64,000 nucleotides of DNA from the NCBI GenBank assembly GCA_913778205.1, contig CAJYUW010000010.1, forward strand, positions 43,043 through 107,042, written 5' to 3'. The notes beneath the pieces were generated by a model. That model saw nothing but the letters and a program-made list of their open reading frames with translations, ran no database searches and was not told the DNA's origin. The stretch is from an uncultured Curtobacterium sp. GTDB lineage: Bacteria; Actinomycetota; Actinomycetes; Actinomycetales; Microbacteriaceae. Below, in pieces: positions 34,537 through 44,654 of the stretch (position 1 is the stretch's first letter; every line of letters starts with the position of its first letter). Position numbers and translations under genes: made by a program.

Positions 34537-35081
34537 CAGTTCGTCCCTTCGCCCGCGGGGTGCGGGTGCTCGTGCTTCGTCGTCAGTCCCTGCAGGGCGG
34601 CGAGTGCTGCTGCCGCGTCGCCCTCCGGGAACCGGAAGTAGGTGTCGAGGTCCGTCGCACCTGCGGCGCCGGTCGCCGTCCATCGCAGACGGACCAGTCC
34701 CCCGGGTTCGACCACCCGGTCGATGGCCCACGTGGCGCGGTCCGCACCGCGGACCGCCTCGGCCGCGACCCACCGGTCGGGGACCCCGGCGTGGTGCAGC
34801 ACCACGCCGCGTCCGTGGACGGTCACGCCGCCACGGCTGCGGAAGCCGAGACCGCCGGCGGTGATGCGCTCCAGGGGCTGGTCGGCGCGGGTCGTCGCGA
34901 CCGTGAAGCCGTCCCAGGACCCGACCTGCGCCCCGGTGTCGGCCGGGACCGGGACGGGAGGCACGGCTGCTGCCTGCGCGCGGGTCCGGGTCCGCCAGGT
35001 GCGCGCCATGGCGACGAAGAGCAGCGCCACGAGCAGGAGGACCGCCCCGCCGGCGAGCCACCGCAGCGCGTCGCCGCTCAC
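34536..35081 (-). CDS. PH-like (bPH) membrane protein of the pyr operon
   Basis: 181 residues: one N-terminal hydrophobic segment (residues ~8-26) followed by a soluble beta-rich region containing [16 protein letters not shown]. This matches the bacterial PH-like proteins found between pyrC and carA in many actinobacteria. Function unknown; tied to pyrimidine synthesis only by position. GTG at 35081 overlaps the pyrC stop by GTGA. Confidence 0.8.
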   Translation of the reverse strand: MSGDALRWLAGGAVLLLVALLFVAMARTWRTRTRAQAAAVPPVPVPADTGAQVGSWDGFTVATTRADQPLERITAGGLGFRSRGGVTVHGRGVVLHHAGVPDRWVAAEAVRGADRATWAIDRVVEPGGLVRLRWTATGAAGATDLDTYFRFPEGDAAAALAALQGLTTKHEHPHPAGEGTN

Positions 35082-36457
35082 CGCGTCGCCGCCCGGTCCG
35101 CGGCGGCGTGCGCCGCGATCGACGCGGCTGCGCGCGCCGCGACCGTCCCGTCGTCGACGACGGCGCCGTCGAGCACGGTCGGGTACCCGTGGTGGAAGGT
35201 CGCGACGACCCGTCCGGGCAGCCGCATGCCGAGGTACGGCGAGTTCCGGGACTGGCCGGCGAGGTCCGTCACGGCGAACTCGCGCACCGCGGCCGGGTCG
35301 TAGAGCGTGACCTCGGCCGGGGCGCCCTCCGCGATCCGCTGCCCGTGGCCGTGGACCTGGCCGATGCGCGCGGGCGCCTCGGACAGGACCCGTGCGACGT
35401 CCGCCCAGCCGAGCTGGCCGGTGTCGACCACGGCGGCCTGCACGACGCTGAGCGCCGACTCGAGGCCGACCATGCCGTTGGCGGCGGCCGGCCACTCGCA
35501 GTGCTTCGCCTCGGGGGTGTGCGGCGCGTGGTCGGTCGCGACGATGTCGATCGTGCCGTCGGCGAGGGCGGCACGGAGCGCCTCGACGTCCTCGCGGGCG
35601 CGGAGCGGCGGGTTCACCTTGTAGCGGGCGTCGTACCCGGGCGCGCCGTCGATCCCGGCGATGAGGTCCTCGGTGAGCACGAGGTGGTGCGGGGTGACCT
35701 CGGCGGTGACGTCGATGCCGCGGGACTTCGCCCAGCGGATGACCTCGACGCTGCCGGCGGTCGAGACGTGGCACACGTGCAGGCGTGCCCGGACGTGGTC
35801 GGCGAGCAGGACGTCACGCGCGATGATCGCTTCCTCGGCCACGGCCGGCCAGCCCGCGAGCCCGAGCTCCGACGACAGCCGCCCCTCGTTCATCTGGGCG
35901 CCGATCGTCAGTCGGGGCTCCTGCGCGTGCTGCGCGACGACGCCGCCGAAGCCCTTCACGTACTCGAGCGCCCGGCGCATGAGCAGCGGGTCCGCGACGC
36001 AGGAGCCGTCGTCCGAGAACACCCGGACCCGGGCGCGACTGGTCGCCATCGCGCCGATCTCCGACAGGTGCGTGCCCTGCAACCCCTGCGAGACCGCGCC
36101 GATCGGCCGGACGGTGACGTAGCCGGCGTCGTCGCCGAGCGCCTGGACCTGCTCGACCACGCCGGCGGTGTCGGCCACCGGGTTCGAGTTCGCCATCGCG
36201 TTGACCGCGGTGAACCCGCCCGCCGCAGCGGCCCGCGACCCGGTGCGCACCGTCTCGGCTTCCTCACCGCCGGGCTCGCGGAGGTGCGTGTGCAAGTCGA
36301 CGAGACCGGGCAGGGCGATCAGACCGTCCGCGTCGACGACCGTGGCGCCGGCCGTGTCGAGACCGGACCCGACCGCGGTGATGTGCCGTCCCTCCAGGCG
36401 GATGTCGGCACGCGAGCCGTCGACGAGCTGCGCGCCGCGGATGAGGTGGGCGGTCAT
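35078..36457 (-). CDS. pyrC: dihydroorotase
   Basis: Zinc enzyme closing carbamoyl-aspartate to dihydroorotate. 459 residues, amidohydrolase fold of the class-I type. Metal ligands in [19 protein letters not shown] and [12 protein letters not shown]; substrate Arg/Asn in [10 protein letters not shown] at 36457 overlaps pyrB by ATGA. Confidence 0.97.
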   Translation of the reverse strand: MTAHLIRGAQLVDGSRADIRLEGRHITAVGSGLDTAGATVVDADGLIALPGLVDLHTHLREPGGEEAETVRTGSRAAAAGGFTAVNAMANSNPVADTAGVVEQVQALGDDAGYVTVRPIGAVSQGLQGTHLSEIGAMATSRARVRVFSDDGSCVADPLLMRRALEYVKGFGGVVAQHAQEPRLTIGAQMNEGRLSSELGLAGWPAVAEEAIIARDVLLADHVRARLHVCHVSTAGSVEVIRWAKSRGIDVTAEVTPHHLVLTEDLIAGIDGAPGYDARYKVNPPLRAREDVEALRAALADGTIDIVATDHAPHTPEAKHCEWPAAANGMVGLESALSVVQAAVVDTGQLGWADVARVLSEAPARIGQVHGHGQRIAEGAPAEVTLYDPAAVREFAVTDLAGQSRNSPYLGMRLPGRVVATFHHGYPTVLDGAVVDDGTVAARAAASIAAHAAADRAATR

Positions 36458-37416
36458 GCGACGGACTCCTTCGCGTCGTGGTCGCCCGTCAGGGCGAGGT
36501 AGAGGACGGCCATGCGGACGCTGACGCCGTTCGCGACCTGCTCGACCACCGTCGAGCGCGGGTCGTCGGCGGCGACGCCGGCGATCTCGAGGCCGCGGTT
36601 CATCGGACCGGGGTGCATGATCAGCGTGCGCTCGGGCAGTGCTGCGGCACGCGCTGCGGTCAGCCCGAAGTGCCGCGTGTACTCGCGCTCGTTCGGGAAG
36701 AACGCGTCGTGCATGCGCTCCTGCTGGATGCGGAGGAGCATCACGACGTCCGGGTCCTCGGCGAGGGCGACGTCGAGGTCGTGGTGCACGGCGGCGCCGA
36801 ACGGTCGCTCGACGGCCGGCAGGAGGGTCGGGGGCGCGACGAAGGTGACCTCGGCGCCGAGCGTGCGGAGGAGCCACGCGTTGCTGCGGGCCACCCGGCT
36901 GTGCAGGACGTCGCCGACGATCGCGACGCGGACACCGTCGAGGCCCTTCCCGCGGCTGGCCGCGCCGTGCAACCGACGGCGCATCGTGAACGCGTCGAGC
37001 AGGGCCTGCGTGGGGTGCTCGTGCGTGCCGTCGCCCGCGTTCACGACGGGCACGTCGATCCAGTCGGCGTCGGCCAGGACACGCGGCGCCCCGGACGCAC
37101 CGTGGCGCACGACGATGCCGTCGATCCCCATCGCGCCGAGGGTCTGCACGGTGTCCTTCAGGGACTCGCCCTTGGAGACGCTCGACCCCTTGGCGGCGAA
37201 GTTGATGACGTCAGCGGAGAGGCGCTTGGCGGCGGCCTCGAACGAGATGCGGGTGCGGGTGGAGTCCTCGAAGAAGAGGTTCACGACCGTCTTGCCACGG
37301 AGGGCCGGGAGCTTCCGGACCTCGCGGGTGTTCACCTCGGCCATCTCCTCGGCGACGTCGAGGATGTGGACCGCTTCGGCGCGGGAGAGGTCCGCGGTGG
37401 AGAGCAGGTGCTTCAC
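36454..37416 (-). CDS. pyrB: aspartate carbamoyltransferase catalytic subunit
   Basis: Condenses carbamoyl phosphate and aspartate. 320 residues. Carbamoyl-phosphate site [23 protein letters not shown], and aspartate-binding MHPGPMNRG. No PyrI regulatory chain nearby. GTG at 37416 overlaps the pyrR stop by GTGA. Confidence 0.97.
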   Translation of the reverse strand: MKHLLSTADLSRAEAVHILDVAEEMAEVNTREVRKLPALRGKTVVNLFFEDSTRTRISFEAAAKRLSADVINFAAKGSSVSKGESLKDTVQTLGAMGIDGIVVRHGASGAPRVLADADWIDVPVVNAGDGTHEHPTQALLDAFTMRRRLHGAASRGKGLDGVRVAIVGDVLHSRVARSNAWLLRTLGAEVTFVAPPTLLPAVERPFGAAVHHDLDVALAEDPDVVMLLRIQQERMHDAFFPNEREYTRHFGLTAARAAALPERTLIMHPGPMNRGLEIAGVAADDPRSTVVEQVANGVSVRMAVLYLALTGDHDAKESVA

Positions 37417-38000
37417 GAGGTCACCCCCGGCTGCGGTCCGCGCTGCTCGGACCCGGGCTGCTCGATGACGACCTCGTCGCTGCCGTCGGTCTCGGCGAGC
37501 CGCAGCGTGACGCGCTCGTCGGACGCGGTCGGCAGGTTCTTGCCGACGTGGTCCGCCCGGATCGGGAGCTGCCGGTGGCCCCGGTCGACGAGCACCGCGA
37601 GCCGGACCGCCCGCGGACGCCCGATGCCCTGCAGGGCGTCGAGCGCCGCCCGCACGGTGCGACCGGAGTACAGGACGTCGTCGACGAGCACGACGACCTT
37701 GTCGTCGATGCCGCTCGTCGGGATCGTGGTGCGGTGCGGGGCCCGACCGATGCCGTGACCGAGGTCGTCGCGGTGCATCGTGACGTCGAGGGTGCCGAGC
37801 CGCTGCTCGCGGTCCGCCGCCCACTCGGGATCGATGTCGGCGAGGACCGCTGCGAGTCGCTCCGCCAGGACCGCACCCCGCGTCGGGATGCCCAGGAGCA
37901 CGAGGTCGGAGGCGCCGTGGTTGGCCTCGAGGATCTCGTGCGCGATGCGTGTCAGAGCACGCGTGATGTCGGTGTTCTGCAGGACCGTTCTGGTGCCCAC
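37413..38000 (-). CDS. pyrR: pyr operon regulator PyrR / uracil phosphoribosyltransferase
   Basis: RNA-binding regulator that senses UMP/UTP and PRPP and represses pyr genes; often also has uracil phosphoribosyltransferase activity. 195 residues with the PRPP loop [14 protein letters not shown], an early [14 protein letters not shown] and [14 protein letters not shown] at 38000 with a strong AAGGAGGT 5 nt upstream. That ribosome-binding site is inside a PyrR-binding RNA loop (38008-38040), so it probably represses its own translation and, through coupling, the operon. Confidence 0.97.
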   Translation of the reverse strand: MGTRTVLQNTDITRALTRIAHEILEANHGASDLVLLGIPTRGAVLAERLAAVLADIDPEWAADREQRLGTLDVTMHRDDLGHGIGRAPHRTTIPTSGIDDKVVVLVDDVLYSGRTVRAALDALQGIGRPRAVRLAVLVDRGHRQLPIRADHVGKNLPTASDERVTLRLAETDGSDEVVIEQPGSEQRGPQPGVTS

Positions 38001-38007
38001 GCCGACC

Positions 38008-38040
38008 TCCTTCCCCGCCTCACCGGACGGACTTAAAGGA
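38008..38040 (-). promoter_or_regulatory. PyrR-binding RNA loop over the pyrR ribosome-binding site
   Basis: On the minus-strand RNA: lower stem UCCUU/AAGGA, asymmetric internal loop, upper 5-bp stem CCGUC/GGCGG (one G-U pair), and hexaloop CGGUGA. The hexaloop fits the CNGNGA consensus of PyrR anti-antiterminators, and the overall shape matches. The 3' arm AAGGA is part of the Shine-Dalgarno sequence, indicating translational control as described for mycobacterial PyrR. Confidence 0.85.
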
Positions 38041-38057
38041 CGCTGACGTGGACAACC

Positions 38058-38534
38058 CTACCGGGACTCCCCGCCCCCTGCGACCGTCCGACCGGACGGT
38101 CCACCCTGCTGCTTCGCTCCGGCCGCACGACCACCGGCGACGGCGCCGAGGACGCCGTTCACGAAGCCGGCGGACTCCTCGGTCGACAGCGACTGCGCGA
38201 GCTCGACCGCCTCGGCGATGGCCACGGCGTCGGGCACCTCGCTGTTGAACCGCAGTTCCCACACGGCCATCCGCAGGATGCACCGGTCGAGCACCGGCAT
38301 CCGGGCGATCGACCAGCCCTGGGCGTGGTCGACGATCACGGAGTCGATCTCGTGGCGCGCCTCGTCGACGCCCGTGACGATCTGCCGGGCGTAGTCCCAG
38401 CTCGACGCGCGCTCGGGCTGGTCGAGGTGGCGGACGGTCTCCGTGGCGAGGACGTCCGCGATCGGCAGTTCCCGGACCTCGGCCACGTACAGCATGTCGA
38501 GGGCGCGCTTGCGGGCCTTCGAACGAGCACTCAT
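38058..38534 (-). CDS. nusB: transcription antitermination factor NusB
   Basis: Binds boxA RNA with S10 for rRNA antitermination. 158 residues: RSKARKRALDMLYVAEVR at the start, DYARQIVTGV, and NSEVPDAVAIAEAVELAQ...FVNGVLGAV toward the end. A Gly/Ala-rich tail follows. Starts 8 nt after efp; its stop is only 17 nt before the PyrR loop, so efp-nusB and the pyr operon are likely cotranscribed unless a promoter lies inside nusB. Confidence 0.96.
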   Translation of the reverse strand: MSARSKARKRALDMLYVAEVRELPIADVLATETVRHLDQPERASSWDYARQIVTGVDEARHEIDSVIVDHAQGWSIARMPVLDRCILRMAVWELRFNSEVPDAVAIAEAVELAQSLSTEESAGFVNGVLGAVAGGRAAGAKQQGGPSGRTVAGGGESR

Positions 38535-38542
38535 GCGGGCGC

Positions 38543-39106
38543 CTAGTTGTTGACGCGGCCGAGGAAGCTGCCGTCGCGCGTGTCGATCTTCACGGTCGTG
38601 CCGTTCTCCAGGTAGAGCGGGACCTGGATGCGGTGCCCGGTCGCGATGATCGTCGCGTCCTTGGTGCCGCCGGACGAACGGTCGCCCTGGAGGCCCGGCT
38701 CGGTCTCGACCTCGGTGACGATCGACGTCGGGAGCTCGATGTAGAGCGGGTTGCCCTCGTTCATCGCGATGGTGACCATCGCGGACTCGAGGAGGAAGTT
38801 CTTGGCGTCGCCGACGACCGTCTCGGAGACCGGGATCTGGTCGTAGGTGTCGGTGTCCATGAACACGTACGACTCGCCGTCCTGGTACAGGTACTGGTAG
38901 TCGCGACGGTCGACGGTCGCGGTGTCGATCTTCGCGCCCGCGTTGAACGTGCGGTCGACGACCTTGCCGGAGACGACGTTCTTGAGCTTGGTGCGGACGA
39001 AGGCACCGCCCTTGCCCGGCTTGACGTGCTGGAACTCGACGACCGACCAGAGCTGGCCGTCGATGATGAGAACGGCGCCGTTCTTGATGTCAGTGGTGCT
39101 CGCCAT
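38543..39106 (-). CDS. efp: elongation factor P
   Basis: Rescues ribosomes stalled at polyproline. 187 residues, three OB-like domains. The loop at the modification site reads [17 protein letters not shown], with lysine at the usual tip position. GGAAGA precedes the ATG at 39106. Confidence 0.97.
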   Translation of the reverse strand: MASTTDIKNGAVLIIDGQLWSVVEFQHVKPGKGGAFVRTKLKNVVSGKVVDRTFNAGAKIDTATVDRRDYQYLYQDGESYVFMDTDTYDQIPVSETVVGDAKNFLLESAMVTIAMNEGNPLYIELPTSIVTEVETEPGLQGDRSSGGTKDATIIATGHRIQVPLYLENGTTVKIDTRDGSFLGRVNN

Positions 39107-39196
39107 GGGTCTTCCGTTCGATGGTGTTGTGAAGGTCTCGCGGACGCGGGGGTCCGGCGCGGCGTTCGCTGGCCGGATCGGCGCGACGCCCCGACG

Positions 39197-39202
39197 AGTG
39201 TA
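39197..39202 (-). promoter_or_regulatory. possible -10 box upstream of efp
   Basis: TACACT on minus about 90 nt upstream of the efp ATG. Fits the actinobacterial TANNNT pattern, but no -35 is clear. Confidence 0.3.
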
Positions 39203-39240
39203 GCGGACGGCCCCGGCACGGGCGGTCCGGCACCGGCCCT

Positions 39241-39303
39241 GCCGCGCCCGGCCCCGGTCCCGCCGCGCCCGGCCCCGGTCCCGCCGCGCCCGGCCTCAGT
39301 CTC
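39241..39303. repeat. three 21-nt tandem units at the aarF 3' end
   Basis: Units starting at 39241, 39262 and 39283, GCCGCGCCCGGCCCCGGTCC type. The last unit runs over the aarF stop codon (39296-39298). Confidence 0.7.
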
Positions 39304-40984
39304 GCCGCCGGGCCCGCCACGCGTCGATCGCCGCCCACCCGAGCAGGACCACCGTCGCGCCGCCCAGGAGCGCACCGGCGGCTCCGGTCGAGAGGACCGC
39401 CGTCGGGCGGGCCGGCAGCGTCAGGTACACGATCGCGAGGATCCCCGCCCCGGACCCGAGCAGCACGAGCAGGATCCGTCGGACGAGCCCCGTCACGAGC
39501 CGGCGGTCCTGGCGGTCGCCGAACAACCGGATGTTCACCAAGAGCCGGCCGGTCTCGAGCGCCTCCGTGATGCGGTCGACCCGCCGCGGCAGCTTCCGCG
39601 CGGCGGACACGACGCCGAACAGCTCGCGCACCGCGACGGCCCGGAGCGCCGACGGCCGCAGTTGGTCGCGGATCTGCTCCCCCGCGAGGTCGCGCGACTC
39701 CTCGAGCAGGTCGAACGACGGCGCGAGTGTGCGGAGCGTCCCCTCGAAGATCGCCAGCGCACGGGCCGCGGCCACGAAGTCCGGCGGCGGCTTCAGCCGG
39801 TAGCGCCCGAAGACGGCGACCGCGTCGTCGACGGTCTCCACCCCGATCCGGGCGCCGGGGCCGAGCTCGTCCGCGACGAAGCGGGCGATGTCCCGACGGA
39901 AGTCGGCCTCGTCCCGTTGGTCGCGCACCGGTGCCATCCGGAGGACGTTGTCGGCGATCCGTGCCGTGTCGTCCTGGAGGTAGCCGGCCAACAGTTCCTG
40001 CACCGTGTCCCGGAGACCCGGGTCGAGCCTCCCGACGGAGCCGAAGTCGATCAGCGCGGGTCGCCCGTCGGGCAGCAGCACGACGTTCCCCGGGTGGAGG
40101 TCCGCGTGGTAGATCCCGTCGAACACCACCTGGCGGAGGAACGCGCGCAGGATCGCCCGCATCGGCGCGTCGAGGTCCCGGTCGGACCGCTGCGCGCGCA
40201 GCGCGCTCAGTGTGTCGCCCTCCAGGAACTCCATCACGAGCACACGGCGTCCGGACAGCTCGGGGTACGGGACCGGCAGGTAGACCTCGTCGGGCCGGGC
40301 ACTCCGGGCCTGCGCGGCCCGGAGTGCGGCGAGGTTCCGCGCCTCCGACGAGAAGTCGACCTGCTTGACGAGATCGGCGGCGTACTGCTTCGCCACGTCG
40401 ACGACACCGACCTGACGGGCCTCGGTGCTCGTCCGCGCCAGGAACCGCACGACGCGGAGCGCGATGTCGACGTCTCGGCGCACCGCCGCGTCGATCCCGG
40501 GGCGCTGCACCTTGACGGCGACCTCGGTGCCGTCGTGCAGCCTCGCCCGGTGCACCTGCGCGATCGACGCGGCCGCGACGGGCTCCGGGTCGAACGCCGC
40601 GAAGACCTCGTCGAGCGGGGCGTGCAGCTCGTCGGCGAGGAGCTCGGCGACCTGGTCCGCCGGGGCGGCCGTCACGTTCCGCTGCAGGTGGGCGAGCGCC
40701 TCGGTCCACTCCTCGGGGAGGAGGTCGTCGCGGGTGGAGAGCAGTTGTCCCATCTTCACGAAGCCGCCGCCGGCCTCCTCGAGTGCTCGCCGGAGGTGCT
40801 CCGCCTGGTCGCGGCGGGTGGCGACGGTCTCCGGGTCGTGCGAGAAGTCGAGGCGTCGGAACGGGAGCAGGTGGTGGCGTCGGGCGATGCGCAGCAGCTC
40901 GGCGAAGCGGCGGCCGCGCGAGCGCAGGCTGCCGGCGTCCGCGTCCTGCTGGCCGAGGTCGCTCAGGCGGGGCGGGGTGGGCAC
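39296..40984 (-). CDS. AarF/ABC1/UbiB-family kinase-like protein
   Basis: An atypical protein-kinase-like protein of the UbiB family, linked in other bacteria to quinone (here probably menaquinone) synthesis or lipid handling. 562 residues. KxGQ motif as [18 protein letters not shown] (about residues 75-92), A-rich loop and lysine VAVKVQRPG near 161, catalytic HADLHPGN near 295 and metal-binding IDFGSVG near 313. Two membrane segments end the protein (about 500-555). The GTG at 40984 is chosen because the downstream sequence looks normal; the ribosome-binding site is weak. Confidence 0.9.
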   Translation of the reverse strand: MPTPPRLSDLGQQDADAGSLRSRGRRFAELLRIARRHHLLPFRRLDFSHDPETVATRRDQAEHLRRALEEAGGGFVKMGQLLSTRDDLLPEEWTEALAHLQRNVTAAPADQVAELLADELHAPLDEVFAAFDPEPVAAASIAQVHRARLHDGTEVAVKVQRPGIDAAVRRDVDIALRVVRFLARTSTEARQVGVVDVAKQYAADLVKQVDFSSEARNLAALRAAQARSARPDEVYLPVPYPELSGRRVLVMEFLEGDTLSALRAQRSDRDLDAPMRAILRAFLRQVVFDGIYHADLHPGNVVLLPDGRPALIDFGSVGRLDPGLRDTVQELLAGYLQDDTARIADNVLRMAPVRDQRDEADFRRDIARFVADELGPGARIGVETVDDAVAVFGRYRLKPPPDFVAAARALAIFEGTLRTLAPSFDLLEESRDLAGEQIRDQLRPSALRAVAVRELFGVVSAARKLPRRVDRITEALETGRLLVNIRLFGDRQDRRLVTGLVRRILLVLLGSGAGILAIVYLTLPARPTAVLSTGAAGALLGGATVVLLGWAAIDAWRARRRD

Positions 40985-41131
40985 CGCACCAGTGTGCTCC
41001 CGCGGGCTGGGTCCGCCACGTGCGCGCCGGGTCCGTGCCCAGTCTCCTGCACAGCCGGGAGGCGCGGGGCGCGTTCCACAGGTCGGCTCGCGGCGATCGT
41101 GTGGTCGCCGCGGGCGGGCGAGGATCAGGAC

Positions 41132-41434
41132 ATGGAGACAGCACTCATCAGCGCGATCATCGCCGCGGCGGCCGCCATCTGCGCCGCCGTCGTCAGCTGG
41201 TTCGGCGCGTCGCAGTCCCGACGCGTCGCGAACCGGGACCACGCGTGGCGCCGGTTTGTCTGGTCCATCGGCGACCGCGCGAACGAGACGGAGTACGACA
41301 TCTCGATCGCTGTGCTCCGCCAACTCGAGCACGTAGCGTGGTGGTCGAAGCCAGACCGCGAGCTCGCGACCCGGGCGCTCCGTCGGATGCGCCTGCCCCC
41401 TGTCCGGAACGACGACTCCGAGGAGGATCGCTGA
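41132..41434 (+). CDS. hypothetical small membrane-anchored protein
   Basis: 100 residues; not recognised. An N-terminal hydrophobic helix (about residues 4-24, Ala/Ile-rich) is followed by a basic, Trp-containing soluble part ending in acidic residues. ATG at 41132 with GAGGATCAGGAC upstream. It overlaps the next small gene by TGATG, so the two are probably made together. An isolated plus-strand pair between the minus-strand aarF and aroB genes. Confidence 0.65.
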   Translation: METALISAIIAAAAAICAAVVSWFGASQSRRVANRDHAWRRFVWSIGDRANETEYDISIAVLRQLEHVAWWSKPDRELATRALRRMRLPPVRNDDSEEDR

Positions 41435-41613
41435 TGCCCATCCTGAAGCCGCTGCCCGATGCCATGGATCCAGACCGTGACGACGACGAGTACTGGGCCT
41501 ACGAGAACGGCGCGACCGTCCCGGAGTACCGGGAGTGGCGCCGTACCAACGTCCTCACGGTGTCCATGCGCGTCAAGTGGTGGTGGCGGCGGACCCGCCG
41601 CGTCCTGCGGTGA
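41434..41613 (+). CDS. hypothetical 59-residue protein
   Basis: Not recognised. Acidic first half ([15 protein letters not shown]) and strongly basic, Trp-rich end ([11 protein letters not shown]). AGGAGG lies 8 nt before the ATG, and the start overlaps the preceding stop by TGATG. Charge pattern suggests nucleic-acid or membrane-surface contact, but this is only an inference. Confidence 0.6.
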   Translation: MPILKPLPDAMDPDRDDDEYWAYENGATVPEYREWRRTNVLTVSMRVKWWWRRTRRVLR

Positions 41614-41677
41614 GCGTCACCGCGGCGTGCCGCGACCCGTCCCGGCGTGCGAGACCGACCCCGGCCGTCGGCACGTG

Positions 41678-42775
41678 CTAGACGCCGACCTCCTGGTAGG
41701 CCGTGAAGAGCAGGTGGTCCTCGGGCCCCTCGAGCGTCGTCGGCTTGCCGACCCCGTCGAGGATGATGAACCGCAGCATCCCCGCACGCGCCTTCTTGTC
41801 ACGGCGCATCGTCGCGAGCAGGCCCTCCCACCGGCCGAGGCCGTACGTCGTCGGGAGCTCGAGCGACTCGAGGATCGATCGGTGCCGGTCGACCGTCGCG
41901 TCGTCGAGGTGTCCGGTGAGTCGCGCGAGCTCGGCCGCGAAGACCATGCCCACCGCGACCGCTGCCCCGTGCCGCCACTGGTACCGCTCGGCGTGCTCGA
42001 TCGCGTGGCCGAGCGTGTGCCCGTAGTTGAGGATCTCCCGTCGGCCCTGCTCGGTGAAGTCGTCCGAGACCACCTGCGCCTTCAACGCGATCGCGAGCTC
42101 GACGACCCGCCGGAACTCGGGCGTCGTCGGGTCGGTCACGCGGTCGACGTCCGCCTCGATCACGTCGAGGATCTCCGGCACGGCGATGAACCCGGCCTTC
42201 ACGATCTCGGCGAACCCGGTGAGGACCTCGTTCCGCGGCAGTGACCGGACCAGCTCGAGGTCCGCGACGACCGCGCGTGGTGCGAAGAACGCGCCGACGA
42301 GGTTCTTGCCCTCGTTCGTGTTGATCCCCGTCTTGCCGCCCACGCTCGCGTCGACCATGCCGAGGACGCTCGTCGGGATGGCGACGTACGGCACGCCGCG
42401 CAGCCACGTCGCGGCGACGAAGCCCGCGAGGTCGGTCACGGCTCCCCCGCCGAGCCCGATCACGGCGTCGGTCCGCGTGAAGTCCGACTGGCCCATGATC
42501 TGCCAGCAGAACGCCGCGACCTCGACGCGCTTGGCACCCTCGGCGTCCGGCACCTCGGCGATGAGCGCCTCGAGACCGGCGTCGACGAGCAGACGGCGGA
42601 GGTCGTTCGCCCGCGCTCCGAGCGTGGGCGCGTGCACGATCAGGACCTTCGCGACGCGCGGTCCGAGCAACGCGGGCACCGAGCCCAGCAGGCCGGACCC
42701 GACCGCGACGACGTACCCGTCGTCCCCGCCGACGCGGATCTCGGTGGTGCCCTCGGGCAGGACGGGTTCGGTCAC
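41678..42775 (-). CDS. aroB: 3-dehydroquinate synthase
   Basis: Second shikimate-pathway step, NAD- and metal-dependent. 365 residues. Landmarks: GLGGGAVTDLAGFVAATWLRG, PTSVLGMVDASVGGKTG, KAGFIAVPEI and metal histidines in NYGHTLGHAIEH. GTG at 42775 overlaps aroK by GTGA. Confidence 0.97.
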   Translation of the reverse strand: MTEPVLPEGTTEIRVGGDDGYVVAVGSGLLGSVPALLGPRVAKVLIVHAPTLGARANDLRRLLVDAGLEALIAEVPDAEGAKRVEVAAFCWQIMGQSDFTRTDAVIGLGGGAVTDLAGFVAATWLRGVPYVAIPTSVLGMVDASVGGKTGINTNEGKNLVGAFFAPRAVVADLELVRSLPRNEVLTGFAEIVKAGFIAVPEILDVIEADVDRVTDPTTPEFRRVVELAIALKAQVVSDDFTEQGRREILNYGHTLGHAIEHAERYQWRHGAAVAVGMVFAAELARLTGHLDDATVDRHRSILESLELPTTYGLGRWEGLLATMRRDKKARAGMLRFIILDGVGKPTTLEGPEDHLLFTAYQEVGV

Positions 42776-43395
42776 GGGGTGCCTCCTGGCATCGCTGACG
42801 GGACGGACGGGTCCGGGTCACCCGGTTCGTCGGCTGACGGTTCGTGCGCTCGGACCCACGTCACGACGTCGTCCACGACGCGCGACATGGGCCGACGCGA
42901 GGTGTCCACGACGACGTGCGCGAGCTCCGCGTAGGTGGCGGCGCGTGCGTCCGCGATCGTCTGCCACGCGTCGAGGCCGCCGTTCGCGAGCAGCGGCCGG
43001 TCGCTCCCGGCGATCCGCTCGGCCACGGCCTCCGGCGAGACGGTGAGCAGCACGATGAGTGCGCCGGCGAGGACCTCGCGGGTGGCGGCGTGCATCACCG
43101 CACCGCCGCCGACCGCGACGACGCCACCGGTGGTCACGGCGTCACGGACCGCCGCCGCCTCGAGCGCGCGGAACGCCGGTTCGCCCCGGGTCTCGAAGAT
43201 CGCGGGGATGGGACCGTGCTCCCGGACGATCACGCGGTCGGTGTCGGTGAAGGGGACGCCGAGGGCCTTCGCCACGCGCTTGCCGACGCTCGACTTGCCC
43301 GCGCCCATCGGGCCGATCACGACGACGGGCGCCGAGAGACGACGAGCCCGCTGCTGCTGGGACCGCTGCTGCTGGGACCGCTGCCCTGCGTTCAC
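42772..43395 (-). CDS. aroK: shikimate kinase with Gln-rich N-terminal repeat
   Basis: Phosphorylates shikimate at O3. 207 residues. P-loop GPMGAGKS at residues 28-35, shikimate-binding [15 protein letters not shown] and GGGAV. The GTG at 43395 overlaps the aroC stop (GTGA); it adds about 22 residues with two RSQQQ repeats encoded by 15-nt repeats. The C-terminal tail is also longer than usual. Confidence 0.95.
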   Translation of the reverse strand: MNAGQRSQQQRSQQQRARRLSAPVVVIGPMGAGKSSVGKRVAKALGVPFTDTDRVIVREHGPIPAIFETRGEPAFRALEAAAVRDAVTTGGVVAVGGGAVMHAATREVLAGALIVLLTVSPEAVAERIAGSDRPLLANGGLDAWQTIADARAATYAELAHVVVDTSRRPMSRVVDDVVTWVRAHEPSADEPGDPDPSVPSAMPGGTP

Positions 43396-44612
43396 CGCGT
43401 GGACGTGGTGTCCGCCGACTCGGTGCGGCGCGAGCGGAGGGTCTCCGGGATCGACGCGAGGTAGGCGTCGAGGTTCCGCTTGGTCTCCGCGAGGCTGTCC
43501 CCGCCGAACTTCTCGAGCACGGCGTCGGCGAGCACGAGCGCCACCATCGCCTCGGCGACGACGCCGGACGCGGGGACGGCGCACACGTCGGACCGCTGGT
43601 GGTGGGCCGACGCGTCGTCACCGGTCGTGACGTCGATGGTGTGCAGGGCGTGCGGGACGGTCGCGATGGGCTTCATCCCGGCGCGGACACGGAGCACGGT
43701 CCCGGTCGACATGCCGCCCTCGGTGCCGCCCGCGCGGTCGGTGGTCCGGACGATCTCGCCGTCCTCGCGGTAGAGCTCGTCGTGCGCCTCCGAGCCCCGG
43801 CGGCCGGCCGTCGCGAAGCCGTCGCCGACCTCGACGCCCTTGATCGCCTGGATGCCCATGATCGCTGCGGCCAGGCGGGCGTCCAGCCGCCGGTCCCACT
43901 GCACGTGCGACCCGAGGCCCGGCGGGACCCCGTAGAACAGGACCTCGACGACGCCGCCCAGGGTGTCGCCGTCCTTCTTCGCGGCCTCGACCTCGGTGAC
44001 CATCCGCGCCGAGGTCTCCGGGTCGGCGCAGCGCAGCTGGTCGTCGTCGAGCCGGTCCACGTCCTCCGGGAGCGGGAGCGCGGTGCCGTCCGGGACGCGG
44101 ACGGTGCCGACCTGGAGCGTGTGGGCGACCGAACGCATGCCGAGCTCGGCGAGGAAGGACTTGGCGACGGCGCCGAGCGCCACCCGGGCCGCGGTCTCCC
44201 GGGCGGAGGCACGCTCGAGGATCGGGCGCGCCTCGTCGAACCCGTACTTCTGCATGCCGACGAGGTCGGCATGGCCGGGGCGCGGACGGGTGAGCGGTGC
44301 CGAACGACCCCGCGACATCTCGGTCTGCTCGACGGGCTCGGGGCTCATCACCTCGACCCACTTCGGCCACTCCGTGTTGCCGATCCGGATCGCGATCGGG
44401 CTGCCGAGGGAGAACCCGTGCCGGACACCGCCGGAGACGTGCAGCTCGTCCTGCTCGAACTTCATGCGGGAGCCACGGCCGTAGCCGAGCTTGCGCCGCG
44501 CGAGGTCGGTTCGGATGGACTCGAACGACACCGGCACGCCCGCGGGCAGGCCCTCGAGCATCGCGATCAGTTCGGGTCCGTGGGACTCACCGGCGGTCAA
44601 CCAACGAAGCAT
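43392..44612 (-). CDS. aroC: chorismate synthase
   Basis: FMNH2-dependent conversion of EPSP to chorismate, feeding TrpE in this same window. 406 residues. Signatures: [52 protein letters not shown], and the later [11 protein letters not shown] at 44612 with GGGAGGA upstream. The aroE gene normally placed between mltG and aroC is absent. Confidence 0.97.
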   Translation of the reverse strand: MLRWLTAGESHGPELIAMLEGLPAGVPVSFESIRTDLARRKLGYGRGSRMKFEQDELHVSGGVRHGFSLGSPIAIRIGNTEWPKWVEVMSPEPVEQTEMSRGRSAPLTRPRPGHADLVGMQKYGFDEARPILERASARETAARVALGAVAKSFLAELGMRSVAHTLQVGTVRVPDGTALPLPEDVDRLDDDQLRCADPETSARMVTEVEAAKKDGDTLGGVVEVLFYGVPPGLGSHVQWDRRLDARLAAAIMGIQAIKGVEVGDGFATAGRRGSEAHDELYREDGEIVRTTDRAGGTEGGMSTGTVLRVRAGMKPIATVPHALHTIDVTTGDDASAHHQRSDVCAVPASGVVAEAMVALVLADAVLEKFGGDSLAETKRNLDAYLASIPETLRSRRTESADTTSTR

Positions 44613-44654
44613 GTCGTCAATCCTCCCACAGCGAGGTCGCGTGCGACGCCGGGC

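Noticed and set aside
34954..34964. GGGAGGCACGG in the bPH gene as a repeat insertion
   Set aside because: It is short and encodes a plain Pro/Val stretch in a plausible linker; listed only as a weak match of the palindrome family.
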